Source of the DNA: Acidimicrobiaceae bacterium
GTDB taxonomy: Bacteria; Actinomycetota; Acidimicrobiia; Acidimicrobiales; RAAP-2
Length of the DNA stretch: 62,702 nt
Assembly: GCA_003138815.1 (NCBI GenBank)
Contig: PLHD01000067.1
Span: forward strand, 683 to 63,384
Reading direction: 5' to 3'
Shown here piece by piece: positions 19,498 to 28,314 of this stretch. The position numbers and the translations under genes are program-made. Positions within the stretch are counted from its first letter, which is position 1. Each line of letters starts with the position of its first letter. The notes beneath the pieces are model-generated. The model saw nothing but the letters and a program-made list of their open reading frames with translations, did no database searches and was not told the DNA's origin.

Positions 19498-20339
19498 GGC
19501 CGGGTCGCCGCGTCGAGGTTGATGCCCATCGGCTCGCCGCCCTTCATCCACGCCAGGCGCTGCTCGGTGGTGCGGATCGCCGCGCGTTCGTGGGTGAGGA
19601 TCCAGAACCGGTTGGTGCGAACGGCGTTCTCGACCGCCATCGCCACCTCGCTCGCGTCGATGCCCGCGTTCACGACGCTCTGGGCGATCTCGCTGATGGC
19701 CCGCGCCGTCGGATCCTCGTTGTAGCTGCGCAGTTCGCTCGGCATGTTGCGCTCGGACTCGAAAATCCGGGTGCGGACGAACCCCGGGCACAGCACCGAC
19801 GCGCCCACGTTCTTGCCCGACAGCAGGAGCTCCTGGAAGAGGGTCTCGGAGATCCCCACGACCGCGAACTTGCTCGCGCAGTAGGCCCCCATGCCGGGCA
19901 CGCCCCCGAGCCCGGCGAGCGAGCCGGTGTTCACCACGTGGCCCTCGTTCTGCTCCAGGAAGAGCGGAACGAAAGCGTTGATGCCGTTGATGACGCCATT
20001 GATGTTCACGCCCAGCACCCAGTCCCAGATCTTCTTGGGTGTCCCGATCGCCGCCCCCGCGGCGACGCCGGCGTTGTTGAAGACGACGTGGGCGCCGCCG
20101 AACTCCATCAGGGCGGCGTCGCGCAGGCCGGCAACCTCCACCTCTTGGCTGACGTCGCAGCGCACGCCGATGACCTTGGCGCCCTCGGCGCGCAGGCTCT
20201 CGACAGCCGCCTGCAGCGGCTCGTCCTCGATGTCGCCGAGCACCAGGTTCACGCCCGACGAGGCGAACTGTCGTGCGGTCGCCAGGCCGATCCCGCTGGC
20301 CCCGCCCGTGATGACCGCCGTCTTGCCCCTCAGTTCCAT
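19494..20339 (-). CDS. Short-chain dehydrogenase/reductase
   Basis: A 281-residue Rossmann-fold oxidoreductase. TGGASGIGLA (cofactor-binding TGxxxGIG), NNAG, the catalytic Ser in NTGSLAG and YCASK (YxxxK) are present. Asp follows the second strand (VLGDIED), which usually means NAD preference. The start ATG 20339 follows a GGAGG-like site. It lies 20 bp downstream of mrp on the same strand. Substrate is unknown. Confidence 0.92.
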   Translation of the reverse strand: MELRGKTAVITGGASGIGLATARQFASSGVNLVLGDIEDEPLQAAVESLRAEGAKVIGVRCDVSQEVEVAGLRDAALMEFGGAHVVFNNAGVAAGAAIGTPKKIWDWVLGVNINGVINGINAFVPLFLEQNEGHVVNTGSLAGLGGVPGMGAYCASKFAVVGISETLFQELLLSGKNVGASVLCPGFVRTRIFESERNMPSELRSYNEDPTARAISEIAQSVVNAGIDASEVAMAVENAVRTNRFWILTHERAAIRTTEQRLAWMKGGEPMGINLDAATRP

Positions 20340-20359
20340 CCCCGCCTCCGATCCGCCGG

Positions 20360-21472
20360 CTAGACCAGCTTGAGTTCCTGACGATAGACGCGCGCGGGGC
20401 CCTGCGCCGCCACCGTGGCCGCGAGGGCCGTGAAGGCCCGGGCGACCTCGCTGTCGGGCGAGCTCACCACGACCGGTTCGCCCGAGTCGCCGCCCTCGCG
20501 CAGCCTCGTCTCGAGGGGGATCTGGGCGAGCAGCGCGATGCCGAGCTCGCGGGCGAGCTGGGCCCCGCCGCCCGATCCGAAGATCTCGTAGCGCTTCTGG
20601 TCGTCGCCGGTGAACCAGCTCATGTTCTCGATCACCCCTCGCACGGAGAGCTTCAGCTTGCGAGCGGCGTAGGCCGAACGCTGGGCCACCCGCTGGGCCG
20701 CCGCCTGGGGCGTGGTGACGACGTACATCTCGATGCGCGGCAGCACCTCCGAGAGCGTCAGGGCCACGTCGCCGGTCCCCGGCGGCATGTCGATGAGCAG
20801 GAAGTCCGGTTCGTCCCACCACGCCTCGGTGACCAGCTGCTCGATCGCCTTGTGCAGCATCGGACCGCGCCAGATGACGGGCTGCTCGTCGGGGACGAAG
20901 TAGCCCATCGACACGCAGCGCACGCCGTGCACGAGCGTCGGGATGACCGTGTCGCCCAGGACGATCGGGTCGTTGGTGGCGCCGAGCATCTTGGGCACCG
21001 AGAAGCCGTAGACGTCGGCGTCGAGGATCCCGACCTGGTAGCCGGCCTGGGCGAGGGCGATGCCGAGGTTGACGGTCACCGAGGACTTGCCCACCCCGCC
21101 CTTGCCCGACGAGATGCCGAGCACGCGCGTCTTGGAGAGCTTGTCGAGGAACCGAGGCGGGGCGTCGGCGTGGGCGTGCTGGCCGGGGCCCTCGGGCGCA
21201 GCCATGGCGCCGCGCAGGAAGTTGCGAAGTCCCAGCCGCTCGTCGTCGTCCATGGAGCGCACGACGACCCGGGCCCCGGGTGCGCGCTGGTCTATCGCGG
21301 CCTCCAAGAGGGCGAGGTTCGGCCAGCCGGTGACCGGCAGGATGAGCTCGACGCGCGGCGCCCCGTCGACCTCGTCGAGCGCGCCCAGGAAGTGCAGCTC
21401 GCCCAGCGTTCGCACCAGCTGGGGCTCGACAATGGAGGCGAGGTCACTGCGCAGTTGGGGATCAAGTGTCAC
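20360..21472 (-). CDS. mrp: Mrp/NBP35 family ATPase (iron-sulfur carrier-like)
   Basis: A 370-residue P-loop ATPase with an N-terminal MIP18/DUF59-like domain (about 1-90) and a deviant Walker A GKGGVGKSS at 123-131. Relatives carry or transfer [4Fe-4S] clusters. The CxxC pair normally found after ENMS is absent: the segment reads ENMSWFTGDDQKRYEIFG, so cluster binding by the usual ligands is doubtful. Start GTG 21472 has AAGGA six bases upstream. It is divergent from a SufR-like regulator, supporting a role in iron-sulfur metabolism. Confidence 0.93.
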   Translation of the reverse strand: MTLDPQLRSDLASIVEPQLVRTLGELHFLGALDEVDGAPRVELILPVTGWPNLALLEAAIDQRAPGARVVVRSMDDDERLGLRNFLRGAMAAPEGPGQHAHADAPPRFLDKLSKTRVLGISSGKGGVGKSSVTVNLGIALAQAGYQVGILDADVYGFSVPKMLGATNDPIVLGDTVIPTLVHGVRCVSMGYFVPDEQPVIWRGPMLHKAIEQLVTEAWWDEPDFLLIDMPPGTGDVALTLSEVLPRIEMYVVTTPQAAAQRVAQRSAYAARKLKLSVRGVIENMSWFTGDDQKRYEIFGSGGGAQLARELGIALLAQIPLETRLREGGDSGEPVVVSSPDSEVARAFTALAATVAAQGPARVYRQELKLV

Positions 21473-21530
21473 GGGAGTTCCTTTAGAGGGGGCTTCTTGA
21501 GGTTACCGGCGCGTGGGGGGCTTTGGCTCC

Positions 21531-21536
21531 TAGACT
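21531..21536 (+). promoter_or_regulatory. -10 box of leaderless SufR-like gene
   Basis: TAGACT, six bases before ATG 21543. Confidence 0.5.
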
Positions 21537-21542
21537 TTTTGC

Positions 21543-22256
21543 ATGACTCCTCCGCCCGTGAAAGGCGAGCTCGACCCGGCTCTGTTCACCGCGACGGTGA
21601 CGAGCCTGGCCCACTCGTTCGGCGACAGCACGCGGCGCAAGATCTACCTCTACCTGCGCGAGAATCCGGGCACCACCGCCGCCGAGCTGGCCCGGCACTG
21701 CGACGTGCACGCCAACGTCGTGCGCCACCACCTCGAGCGGCTCTCCGAGGCCGGGTACGTCACGTTCGACAACGTGCACAAGACCACCGTGGGGCGACCC
21801 GCCAAGGGGTACCGGGTGCTCGACGCGGGCCTCGCCATGGACGGCTCGATGCGCCGCGACGCGCTCCTCGTGGCGCTGCTCGAGATGGCCCTCGAGCGTC
21901 TCGGACCCGAGGCGTCCGAGACCATGGCCCACGACGTGGGCGTCGAGTACGGGCGCACGCTCGGCGCGGCGGTGGCGCCGATGGACTCGACCCGCTCGGT
22001 CAAGACCGCCATGGCCTCGATCGCCGGGCTGCTGACCGCGCACGGCTTCGCGGCGCGCGCCGAGGAGAGCGACTCCGGCCAGTCGGTGGTCTCGGAGAAC
22101 TGTCCCTTCGGCTCCGCGGCCACGCATCACCCCGTGCTCTGCGCCGTCGACCGCGGGCTCATCGCCGGGATGCTCGAAGGACTCGGTGCCGAACGCACGC
22201 TCGTGACGTTGACGTCGAGGGCCCGTGGCGACGACACCTGTCGCGTGACCGCCTGA
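21543..22256 (+). CDS. SufR-like HTH regulator (COG2345 type)
   Basis: A 237-residue regulator with an N-terminal winged helix (about 20-80; RRKIYLYLRENPGTTAAELA, then VRHHLERLSEAGYV). The C-terminal half has Cys residues in ENCPFG, VLCAVD and DDTC; the first two are spaced C-x12-C as in SufR, where they hold an iron-sulfur cluster that controls suf gene repression. It stands divergent to mrp with an intergenic space of only 70 bp, so it likely regulates mrp and itself; this is inference from position. Confidence 0.85.
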   Translation: MTPPPVKGELDPALFTATVTSLAHSFGDSTRRKIYLYLRENPGTTAAELARHCDVHANVVRHHLERLSEAGYVTFDNVHKTTVGRPAKGYRVLDAGLAMDGSMRRDALLVALLEMALERLGPEASETMAHDVGVEYGRTLGAAVAPMDSTRSVKTAMASIAGLLTAHGFAARAEESDSGQSVVSENCPFGSAATHHPVLCAVDRGLIAGMLEGLGAERTLVTLTSRARGDDTCRVTA

Positions 22257-22271
22257 CCCGTAGGGAGTCGC

Positions 22272-23435
22272 GTGACCGACGGAGGCCACACCGGCGCGCC
22301 GGTGGCGCTTCGAACGATCGTGCGCGAGTGGACCAGGCTGGGGGTCATCGGCTTCGGTGGACCTCCCGCCCACATCGCGCTGCTTCGACGCATGTGCGTC
22401 GAGGAACGCAGTTGGATGGACGCCAAGGAGTTCGAGGACGGCGTCGCCGCCACCAACCTGCTGCCCGGACCGGCCTCGACGCAGCTCGCGATCTACTGCG
22501 CGTGGAAGCTGCGCGGCGCGCCCGGGGCGCTGCTCGGGGGGCTCTGCTTCATCGCGCCGGGGCTCGCGCTCATCATGGCGCTCTCCTCCGTGTTCCTCAG
22601 CCACCATCCACCGACGTGGATCCTCGGCGCCGCGGCGGGGGCCGGCGCGGCCGTGCCGGCGGTCGCGCTGCGCGCCGCGTCAAGACTCGTGGCGCCGAGT
22701 TGGCTGCGCGCAGGTGAGGAGAGGGGCCAGCGCCTGCGCTGGGTCGCCTACGCGTTGATCGGCGCGGTGAGCGCCGCGGTGCTCGGCGCCTACCTCGTGG
22801 TGGCGCTCGTGGCCTGCGGGCTCGCCGAGGTCGCCCTGAGGTCGCGTGGCACGCTGAGCCCGCGCGCGATGGCCGGCGGCGCCGGGGTCCACGCGCTGGG
22901 ACTCGGGGGCGTCGGGGCGCTCAGCTGGGTGGCGCTCAAGGTGGGCGCCCTCTCCTACGGCGGCGGGTTCGTCATCGTCCCGCTGATGCAGCACGACGTG
23001 GTGAGCACGTACCACTGGATGAGCGGGACCCAGTTCCTGAGCGCGGTGGCCCTGGGCCAGGTGACCCCCGGTCCCGTCGTCCAGACCATCGCCGTCGTCG
23101 GCTACGCGGCCGGCGGGTTCGCCGGCGCGTTGCTCGCGTCGCTGGTCGCCTTCGGCCCCTCGTTCCTCTTCGTGCTCTTCGGCGCGCCGCTGTTCTCGAA
23201 GGCGCGATCGAACCGCACCGCGGCGTCGTTCCTCCTCGGCGCGGGACCGACGGTCATCGGCGCGATCGCGGGCTCGGCGGTCCCGCTCGGGCTGTCCCTG
23301 CACTTCTGGTGGCAGGTCCCCGTGCTCGGCGCCGCGCTGGTGTGGTGTCTGCTGGCACGCCGTGGTGTCGTGAGCGTGCTGCTCGCCTGTGCGGCGCTCG
23401 GCGTCCTGCTGGCGATTCTCGGGGTCGGGGTCTAG
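22272..23435 (+). CDS. chrA: Chromate transporter (two-domain ChrA)
   Basis: A 387-residue membrane protein with the two homologous CHR halves. The first holds GFGGPPAHIALLRR and NLLPGPASTQLAI, the second SYGGGFVIVPLMQHDVV and GQVTPGPVVQTIAVVGYAAGG. ChrA exports chromate, though many homologues may carry sulfate-like anions. Start GTG 22272 has GGGAG upstream and is 15 bases after the regulator stop, so the two are probably co-transcribed. The stop shares CTAG (23432-23435) with ccmI. Confidence 0.93.
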   Translation: MTDGGHTGAPVALRTIVREWTRLGVIGFGGPPAHIALLRRMCVEERSWMDAKEFEDGVAATNLLPGPASTQLAIYCAWKLRGAPGALLGGLCFIAPGLALIMALSSVFLSHHPPTWILGAAAGAGAAVPAVALRAASRLVAPSWLRAGEERGQRLRWVAYALIGAVSAAVLGAYLVVALVACGLAEVALRSRGTLSPRAMAGGAGVHALGLGGVGALSWVALKVGALSYGGGFVIVPLMQHDVVSTYHWMSGTQFLSAVALGQVTPGPVVQTIAVVGYAAGGFAGALLASLVAFGPSFLFVLFGAPLFSKARSNRTAASFLLGAGPTVIGAIAGSAVPLGLSLHFWWQVPVLGAALVWCLLARRGVVSVLLACAALGVLLAILGVGV

Positions 23436-24160
23436 GACCGGAGCCCGAGCTGCTTCAGGAAGGGCTTGGCGATCGCCATCTGGCCGAGCGACGGTTTGAG
23501 GGCCAGGAACACCTCGAACTGGCCCTTGGCGAGGGCCCGGTTCCCGGGCGTCGAGTCGGCCACGATCGCGTAGTAGAGGCGCGGGGCGGGGTTGCGCGGG
23601 GCCAGGGTGACCGCCTCGCGAAGGTACTTCACCCCGAGCGTCGTCAGGGCCGCGTCGCGGTCGGAACTTCCCGCGGAGAAGTCGAGCCAGCCCGACTGGG
23701 TGAGCGCCTGGACGTTCGTCGCGTCGATGGCCAGGACCTGCCGGTAGGCGGCGAGCGCGGCGACCACGTTCCCGTTGGCGATGTCCGCCTGGGCTTCGCC
23801 GAGCAGCTGCTGGATCTTCTGGGCGCGCCCGAGCTGGAGGGAGCCCGTTATCGAGTTCCCCGCCTGGCGCGGCGACACCGCCGCCCACAGGACCACACCG
23901 AGCACGAGCGCGAAGCAGACCACCGCGACCACGAGGTAGCGCTTCTTTCGCGCCCGGACGCGTACGGCCTGGCCGGGCGCGGCGTGGGAGAGCTCCTCGA
24001 GGCGCGCGCGGGCGACCTCGATGGCGGCGCGTTCGCGGGCCTCGATGGCCTCGTAGGCCTCGCGGGTGAGCTCTCCGGCGCTGAGCTCGCGCGAGGCGTC
24101 CGCGAGCGAGGCCTCGCGCAGCGCGATCTCGTCGGCGAGCATCTGCGCGTCGCGGCTCAC
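23432..24160 (-). CDS. ccmI: CcmI-like TPR protein, last gene of ccm operon
   Basis: A 242-residue protein with a cytoplasmic helical N-terminus (about 1-65), one transmembrane segment (RYLVVAVVCFALVLGVVLW, about 70-92) and an extracytoplasmic TPR region (AQADIANGNVVAALAAYRQVLAID and following). In System I, CcmI/CycH chaperones apocytochrome c to the heme lyase. Start GTG 24160 overlaps the ccmH stop (GTGA, 24157-24160). The name is assigned from topology and operon position; sequence similarity alone would be weak. Confidence 0.8.
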   Translation of the reverse strand: MSRDAQMLADEIALREASLADASRELSAGELTREAYEAIEARERAAIEVARARLEELSHAAPGQAVRVRARKKRYLVVAVVCFALVLGVVLWAAVSPRQAGNSITGSLQLGRAQKIQQLLGEAQADIANGNVVAALAAYRQVLAIDATNVQALTQSGWLDFSAGSSDRDAALTTLGVKYLREAVTLAPRNPAPRLYYAIVADSTPGNRALAKGQFEVFLALKPSLGQMAIAKPFLKQLGLRS

Positions 24161-24543
24161 GTGCGGCGCCTCGCGATGCGCACCACCGCAACCACGACGG
24201 CGAGCCCCACGCCGAGCGGCACCGCCCAGAGCAGGATCCCCAGCCCCGACGTCGGCGGGCTGAGCAGGATCGAGGTCCCGTAGGCGTCCTCGAGCGAGGT
24301 GAGGATCTGGTTGTCGGACCTGCCCGCGCGCACGTCGGCGGTGATCTCGTGGCGCACGGCGATCGCGGACGTCGCGTTGCTCACCGCGACCGACAGGTCC
24401 TCGCACGACGGGCAGCGCACCAGCGTCTCGAGATGGTTGATTCGCGACGCGCTCGTCGCGACGCTCGGCGCGGCGCCGACGCAGAGCGCGAGCACCACGA
24501 CCAGGGCGCCGACCCACGTCCAGAACGAGCGCACGGCCCTCAT
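24157..24543 (-). CDS. ccmH: Cytochrome c biogenesis thiol protein CcmH
   Basis: A 128-residue membrane-anchored thioredox protein. A signal-like N-terminal helix is followed by LVRCPSCEDLSV; Cys44 and Cys47 form the RCxxC motif that reduces the apocytochrome heme-binding cysteines. A C-terminal membrane helix (ILLWAVPLGVGLAVVVAVV) ends the protein. The ATG overlaps the ccmG stop by 4 bp (ATGA). Confidence 0.93.
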   Translation of the reverse strand: MRAVRSFWTWVGALVVVLALCVGAAPSVATSASRINHLETLVRCPSCEDLSVAVSNATSAIAVRHEITADVRAGRSDNQILTSLEDAYGTSILLSPPTSGLGILLWAVPLGVGLAVVVAVVRIARRRT

Positions 24544-25070
24544 TCCTGCACCCGCTTCACGACCGCGAGCAGCTGGGCGGTGCTCACCGGTCCCAGCAAC
24601 GAGGCCTCGACGCGGCCTCGGGCGTCGATGACGAACGTGGTCGGCGGGTTCGTCACGCCGTAGCGGTTGGCGATCTGGCCGTTGGGGTCGACGATCGACG
24701 GGTAGAGCGATCCGTAGTGCGCCGCGAAGGCCGAGGCGGCCGACACGGTGTCGTTGAAGACCACCCCGATCACGCTGACCTTGTCGTGACGCTCCTGGAA
24801 CGCGAAGGTCGAGAGGTTCGGCGCCTCCTCGATACACGGCCCGCACCACGACGCCCAGAAGTTCACGACGACGACCCGCCCGAGGTCCGAGCGCAGGTTG
24901 AAGCGGCCCCCGCCCAGCTCCGGGCCCGCGAGCGCCGGGGCCATCTTGCCCAGCAGCGGACTGGGCGCGCTGGTGGCGTCGCCGACCGGGTGTCGCGTGC
25001 CGAGGAAGGCCGACAGCGCCACGACCAGGACCAGCACCGCGACCGACACGATCATGACGGTACGCTTCAC
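24540..25070 (-). CDS. ccmG: Thiol-disulfide oxidoreductase CcmG/TlpA
   Basis: A 176-residue membrane-anchored thioredoxin-fold protein. One N-terminal helix (residues 4-23) anchors it outside the membrane; the active site WCGPC has Cys76 and Cys79, and the cis-proline loop is in NPPTTFVID. It would keep CcmH and apocytochrome cysteines reduced. Start GTG 25070 overlaps the ccmF stop (GTGA, 25067-25070). Confidence 0.93.
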   Translation of the reverse strand: MKRTVMIVSVAVLVLVVALSAFLGTRHPVGDATSAPSPLLGKMAPALAGPELGGGRFNLRSDLGRVVVVNFWASWCGPCIEEAPNLSTFAFQERHDKVSVIGVVFNDTVSAASAFAAHYGSLYPSIVDPNGQIANRYGVTNPPTTFVIDARGRVEASLLGPVSTAQLLAVVKRVQE

Positions 25071-27028
25071 GACGCCGCCTCGTCAGCGGGGCGCCGGCGC
25101 AGGAACGTGAGGACGCTGCCGAGCCCCACCACCAGCCCGCCGATCCACAGCCACGCGAGCAGCGGCTCCACCGTCACGCCCACGACCACCGATCCGGCCG
25201 GCAGGCTGCTCTGGACCTGCGCGCCCGACGTCGCGCCGTTGCCGCCAATGGCGTCGAAGGTCACGTAGACGTCGCGAAGGAAATTGGAGTCGATGGCGGG
25301 CGTGCCCACGGTCTGGCCCGTCCGGCCGTTGAACGTCGTGATGGCGGGACGAAGCTGGTGGCCGTCGACAGTCATCACCAGCTGGGTCGCGGTCTCGAGG
25401 GAGTCCTTCACCTGGTGCAGCCCGGCGAACGAGACGTACTGGCCGTCGACCACGGTGCGCTGGCCCTGGGCCAGCGCCACCTCGCTTCGCCACGCGTACG
25501 AGGTGGAGGTCACGATGCCCACGGCGAGGATCACGATGCCGAGGTGGACCACCATGCCGCCGGTGCTCGGGGCGAAGAACGCCGAGTGCCACTTCGAGCG
25601 CCGCCTCGCCGACACGAACGCGCCGCGCAGCGTCCGCAGCGCCGCCCCGGCCGCGCCGACGGCCAGGAAGCAGGCCACCAGCTCGGCGGGACGGCGCACG
25701 TGCAAGAGCACGAGCAGCACCACCGTGGCGAGGGCCACCCAGGCGGTGACGCGCACCCGGTCCCACAGCACGTGGGCCTGGGCGCTGCGCCAGCTCACCA
25801 GCGGCGCCACCGCCATCAGCGCGAGCAGCAGCACGCTGAGCGGCGCCGCGATCGAGGCGAAGTAGGGCGTGCCCACGCTCACCTGGGCCCCATTGACGGC
25901 CTCGTAGAGCAGCGGGAAGACCGTGCCGAGCAGCACCACGACTGCGAATCCCACGAAGAGCACGTTGTTCGCCACGAAGAGCCCCTCGCGCGACAGCGCC
26001 TGGTCGACGCCCACGGGCGAGCGCAGCCGGTCGCCGCGCCAGGCGAGCAGCGCCACGCCGGAAACGACCGTGACGAAGAAGAAGCCGATCAGCAGGGGGC
26101 CCAGCGTGCTCGACGAGAACGAGTGAACGCTCTGGAGCACCCCCGAGCGGGTGAAGAACGTGCCGAGCACCGTCAGGGCGAAGGTCGCGATCGCGAGCGA
26201 CAGGTTCCACACCCTGAACAGTCCGCGACGGTCCTGGACGATGACCGAGTGGATGTAGGCGGTGGCGGTCAGCCAGGGCAGCAGCGCCGCGTTCTCGACG
26301 GGGTCCCAGCCCCAGAATCCGCCCCAGCCGAGCACCTGGTAGCTCCACCAGGCCCCCAGGACGATACCCACCGAGAGGGCGCCCCACGCGAGCACCGTCC
26401 AGCGGCGCTGCTCGAGGGGCCAGCGGTCCTGCACGCGGCCGGTGATGAGCATCGCGATCGCGAAGGCGAAGGGCACGGTGAATCCGACGAACCCCGCGTA
26501 GAGCAGCGGAGGGTGGATGGCCACCAGCGGATTGTCCTGGAGCAGCGCGTTGGGCCCCGCTCCCTGCAGGACCACCGACGGGTTGTGCAGGAAGGGATCG
26601 GCCGGACCCATCATCAAGAACGTGAAGAAGGCGCCCACGCCGAAGAGCACGGCCGTCGCCCAGCCGACCACCGCGTCGGTGGCCTCGCGGCGGTAGTAGA
26701 CGACGACGCCGAGCGTCATCGCGGCCAGCAGCAGCGCCCACAGCAGCAAGGAGCCCTCCAGCGCCGACCACAGACCCGTGATCGAGTAGAGCAGCGGGGT
26801 GAAGGTCGCGTTGTTCTCGGCCACGTAGGCGAGCGAGAAGTTGTGCGTGACGAGCGCGAACTCCATCACCGCGACCGCGCCGACGATGCCCGCGAGCGCG
26901 AGGCCGGCCCACCACAGCGCGCGGGCCCGGCGCTTCGTGCGAAGCGCCACCACCTGGCTGACGATTCCGCCGAGCGCGCCCGCGAAGGCCACGTAGAGCG
27001 CGACGCGTCCGAGCCAGGTCAGGGTCAC
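25067..27028 (-). CDS. ccmF: Cytochrome c heme lyase subunit CcmF
   Basis: A 653-residue polytopic membrane protein, the ligase that attaches heme to CxxCH motifs. The tryptophan-rich WWD signature WGGFWGWDPVENAALLPWL is complete, with flanking histidines (AIHPPLLYAG; SVIVQDRRG) expected to hold heme. The last helix near the C-terminus (LLAWLWIGGLVVGLGSVLTFL) is followed by an Arg-rich tail. Length and topology match CcmF rather than CcsA. GTG 27028 overlaps the ccmE stop by 4 bp. Confidence 0.95.
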   Translation of the reverse strand: MTLTWLGRVALYVAFAGALGGIVSQVVALRTKRRARALWWAGLALAGIVGAVAVMEFALVTHNFSLAYVAENNATFTPLLYSITGLWSALEGSLLLWALLLAAMTLGVVVYYRREATDAVVGWATAVLFGVGAFFTFLMMGPADPFLHNPSVVLQGAGPNALLQDNPLVAIHPPLLYAGFVGFTVPFAFAIAMLITGRVQDRWPLEQRRWTVLAWGALSVGIVLGAWWSYQVLGWGGFWGWDPVENAALLPWLTATAYIHSVIVQDRRGLFRVWNLSLAIATFALTVLGTFFTRSGVLQSVHSFSSSTLGPLLIGFFFVTVVSGVALLAWRGDRLRSPVGVDQALSREGLFVANNVLFVGFAVVVLLGTVFPLLYEAVNGAQVSVGTPYFASIAAPLSVLLLALMAVAPLVSWRSAQAHVLWDRVRVTAWVALATVVLLVLLHVRRPAELVACFLAVGAAGAALRTLRGAFVSARRRSKWHSAFFAPSTGGMVVHLGIVILAVGIVTSTSYAWRSEVALAQGQRTVVDGQYVSFAGLHQVKDSLETATQLVMTVDGHQLRPAITTFNGRTGQTVGTPAIDSNFLRDVYVTFDAIGGNGATSGAQVQSSLPAGSVVVGVTVEPLLAWLWIGGLVVGLGSVLTFLRRRPADEAAS

Positions 27029-27510
27029 CGGACGCTCCCGTTGGGTGCCTTCACGCGAGCCGGGTGCGCGGCGATGTAGGACGCGGTGTGCTTGACGAGG
27101 ATCTGGGTGCCGTCGAAGGTCAGCGAGGTCGCGGTGGTGAAGTGCCCGACGACCACCACCGGGATGTTCGCCTGGAAGAGCTGCGGCGGCGATCCGTGCG
27201 CCACGACGTACACCTGGTGGTCGCCCGAGCCGGTGACGACGAAGGACGCGCCGCTCGACGTGCGCGTGATCGTGCCGGGCTTCACGACGCCCTCGAGGCG
27301 GATCACCTCGGTGCCCAACGACGCGCGCTTGGCCAGCACCTGGTCGACAGTCTCGAAGTAGTTGAGCGAGTGCAGCAGTCCCTGGCTGAGCAGCGCCAGG
27401 ATCGCCAGCGCCAGCACCGCGAGCACGCCGATGGAGCGCCAGCGGCCGCGGCTCGACGACTTCGGTGGGCTGACCGGGCTTAGATCGGGCGTCGACTCAG
27501 CGCTTGACAC
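27025..27510 (-). CDS. ccmE: Heme chaperone CcmE
   Basis: A 161-residue periplasmic-type OB-fold heme chaperone with one N-terminal membrane helix (about 28-48). The covalent heme-binding histidine is seen in LVKHTASY (His141, Tyr145), matching the HxxxY form rather than the CxxxY form of archaea. I place the start at GTG 27510, within the end of ccmD; an upstream in-frame start at 27582 would overlap ccmD almost entirely. Ends with a 4-bp overlap with ccmF. Confidence 0.92.
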   Translation of the reverse strand: MSSAESTPDLSPVSPPKSSSRGRWRSIGVLAVLALAILALLSQGLLHSLNYFETVDQVLAKRASLGTEVIRLEGVVKPGTITRTSSGASFVVTGSGDHQVYVVAHGSPPQLFQANIPVVVVGHFTTATSLTFDGTQILVKHTASYIAAHPARVKAPNGSVR

Positions 27511-27592
27511 GTCGTCCCCGCCACCAGATCGACAGCGCGTAGAGCGCCAGTCCCCCGAAGGCGAACCCGTATCCCGCGTCAACGTAGCCCAC
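27497..27592 (-). CDS. ccmD: CcmD-like small membrane protein (31 residues)
   Basis: A 31-codon frame between ccmC and ccmE: it begins VGYVDAGYGFAFGGLALYAL and ends WWRGRRVKR. One hydrophobic helix followed by a basic tail is exactly the plan of CcmD, which holds CcmC and CcmE together in heme transfer. Its GTG overlaps the ccmC stop (TAGTG) and its TGA lies 14 bases inside ccmE. It is short for the family (usually 40-70 residues), but position and topology support it. Confidence 0.8.
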   Translation of the reverse strand: MGYVDAGYGFAFGGLALYALSIWWRGRRVKR

Positions 27593-28314
27593 TAGAACGC
27601 CCCCTCGCGCCGACGCAGCGTCAGCGCCTCGTCGAGCGAGACGCTGAGCGCCCTCTCTCGGCTCACCTCGAGGCGGTAGCGGGCGCGCAGCAGCCAGAAG
27701 AAGAGCAGCGTGAAGCCGAGGAAGCTGACGAGCAGCGTCCAGGCCATGAGGCCGTGGATCAGGAGCGTCCGGTTCGCCGTGAAGACCGTCGCCCCCTGGT
27801 GCAGGGTCTTCCACCAGTCGACCGAGAAGTGGATGATCGGCACGTTGATCGCCGCCAGTATCGCGAACACGGCGCTGCGTCGGGCGCGCAAAGCCTGGTC
27901 GTCGTTGGCCCGGCGAAGCGCCAGGTAGCCCAGCGCCAGCACCCCGAGGATCGCGGTCGACGTGAGCCGCGCGTCCCAGGCCCACCAGACGCCCCACGTG
28001 GGCCGGCCCCAGATGGAGCCGGTGATGAGCGTGAGCACGATGAAGACGACGCTGACCTCCATGGCGCAGTGCGCGACGCGGTCCATCACAATGGACCTCG
28101 TGCGCTTCCACAGGTAGAGCACGCTCGCGATGGTCGCGGTGCCGAACGAGACGTACAGCGCCACCCACGCGACCGCGGGGTGCACGTAGACCAGCCGCAC
28201 CAGGTTGCCCTGGACCGCGTCGCGCGGCGTGACCCACAGCCCGAGCCACGCCGTGAGCGCCAAGAGCACGAGCGTGACCGGTCCGAGCAGGCGTGGGAAG
28301 AGCTGTTTTGTCAT
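27592..28314 (-). CDS. ccmC: Heme exporter/handling protein CcmC
   Basis: A 240-residue protein with about six membrane helices and the WWD motif WGRPTWGVWWAWDARLTS, flanked by conserved histidines (VYVHPAVAW; IIHFSVDWW). It loads heme onto CcmE. The start ATG 28314 overlaps the ccmB stop (ATGA, 28311-28314). A longer upstream frame is antisense artefact of ccmB. Confidence 0.95.
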   Translation of the reverse strand: MTKQLFPRLLGPVTLVLLALTAWLGLWVTPRDAVQGNLVRLVYVHPAVAWVALYVSFGTATIASVLYLWKRTRSIVMDRVAHCAMEVSVVFIVLTLITGSIWGRPTWGVWWAWDARLTSTAILGVLALGYLALRRANDDQALRARRSAVFAILAAINVPIIHFSVDWWKTLHQGATVFTANRTLLIHGLMAWTLLVSFLGFTLLFFWLLRARYRLEVSRERALSVSLDEALTLRRREGAF

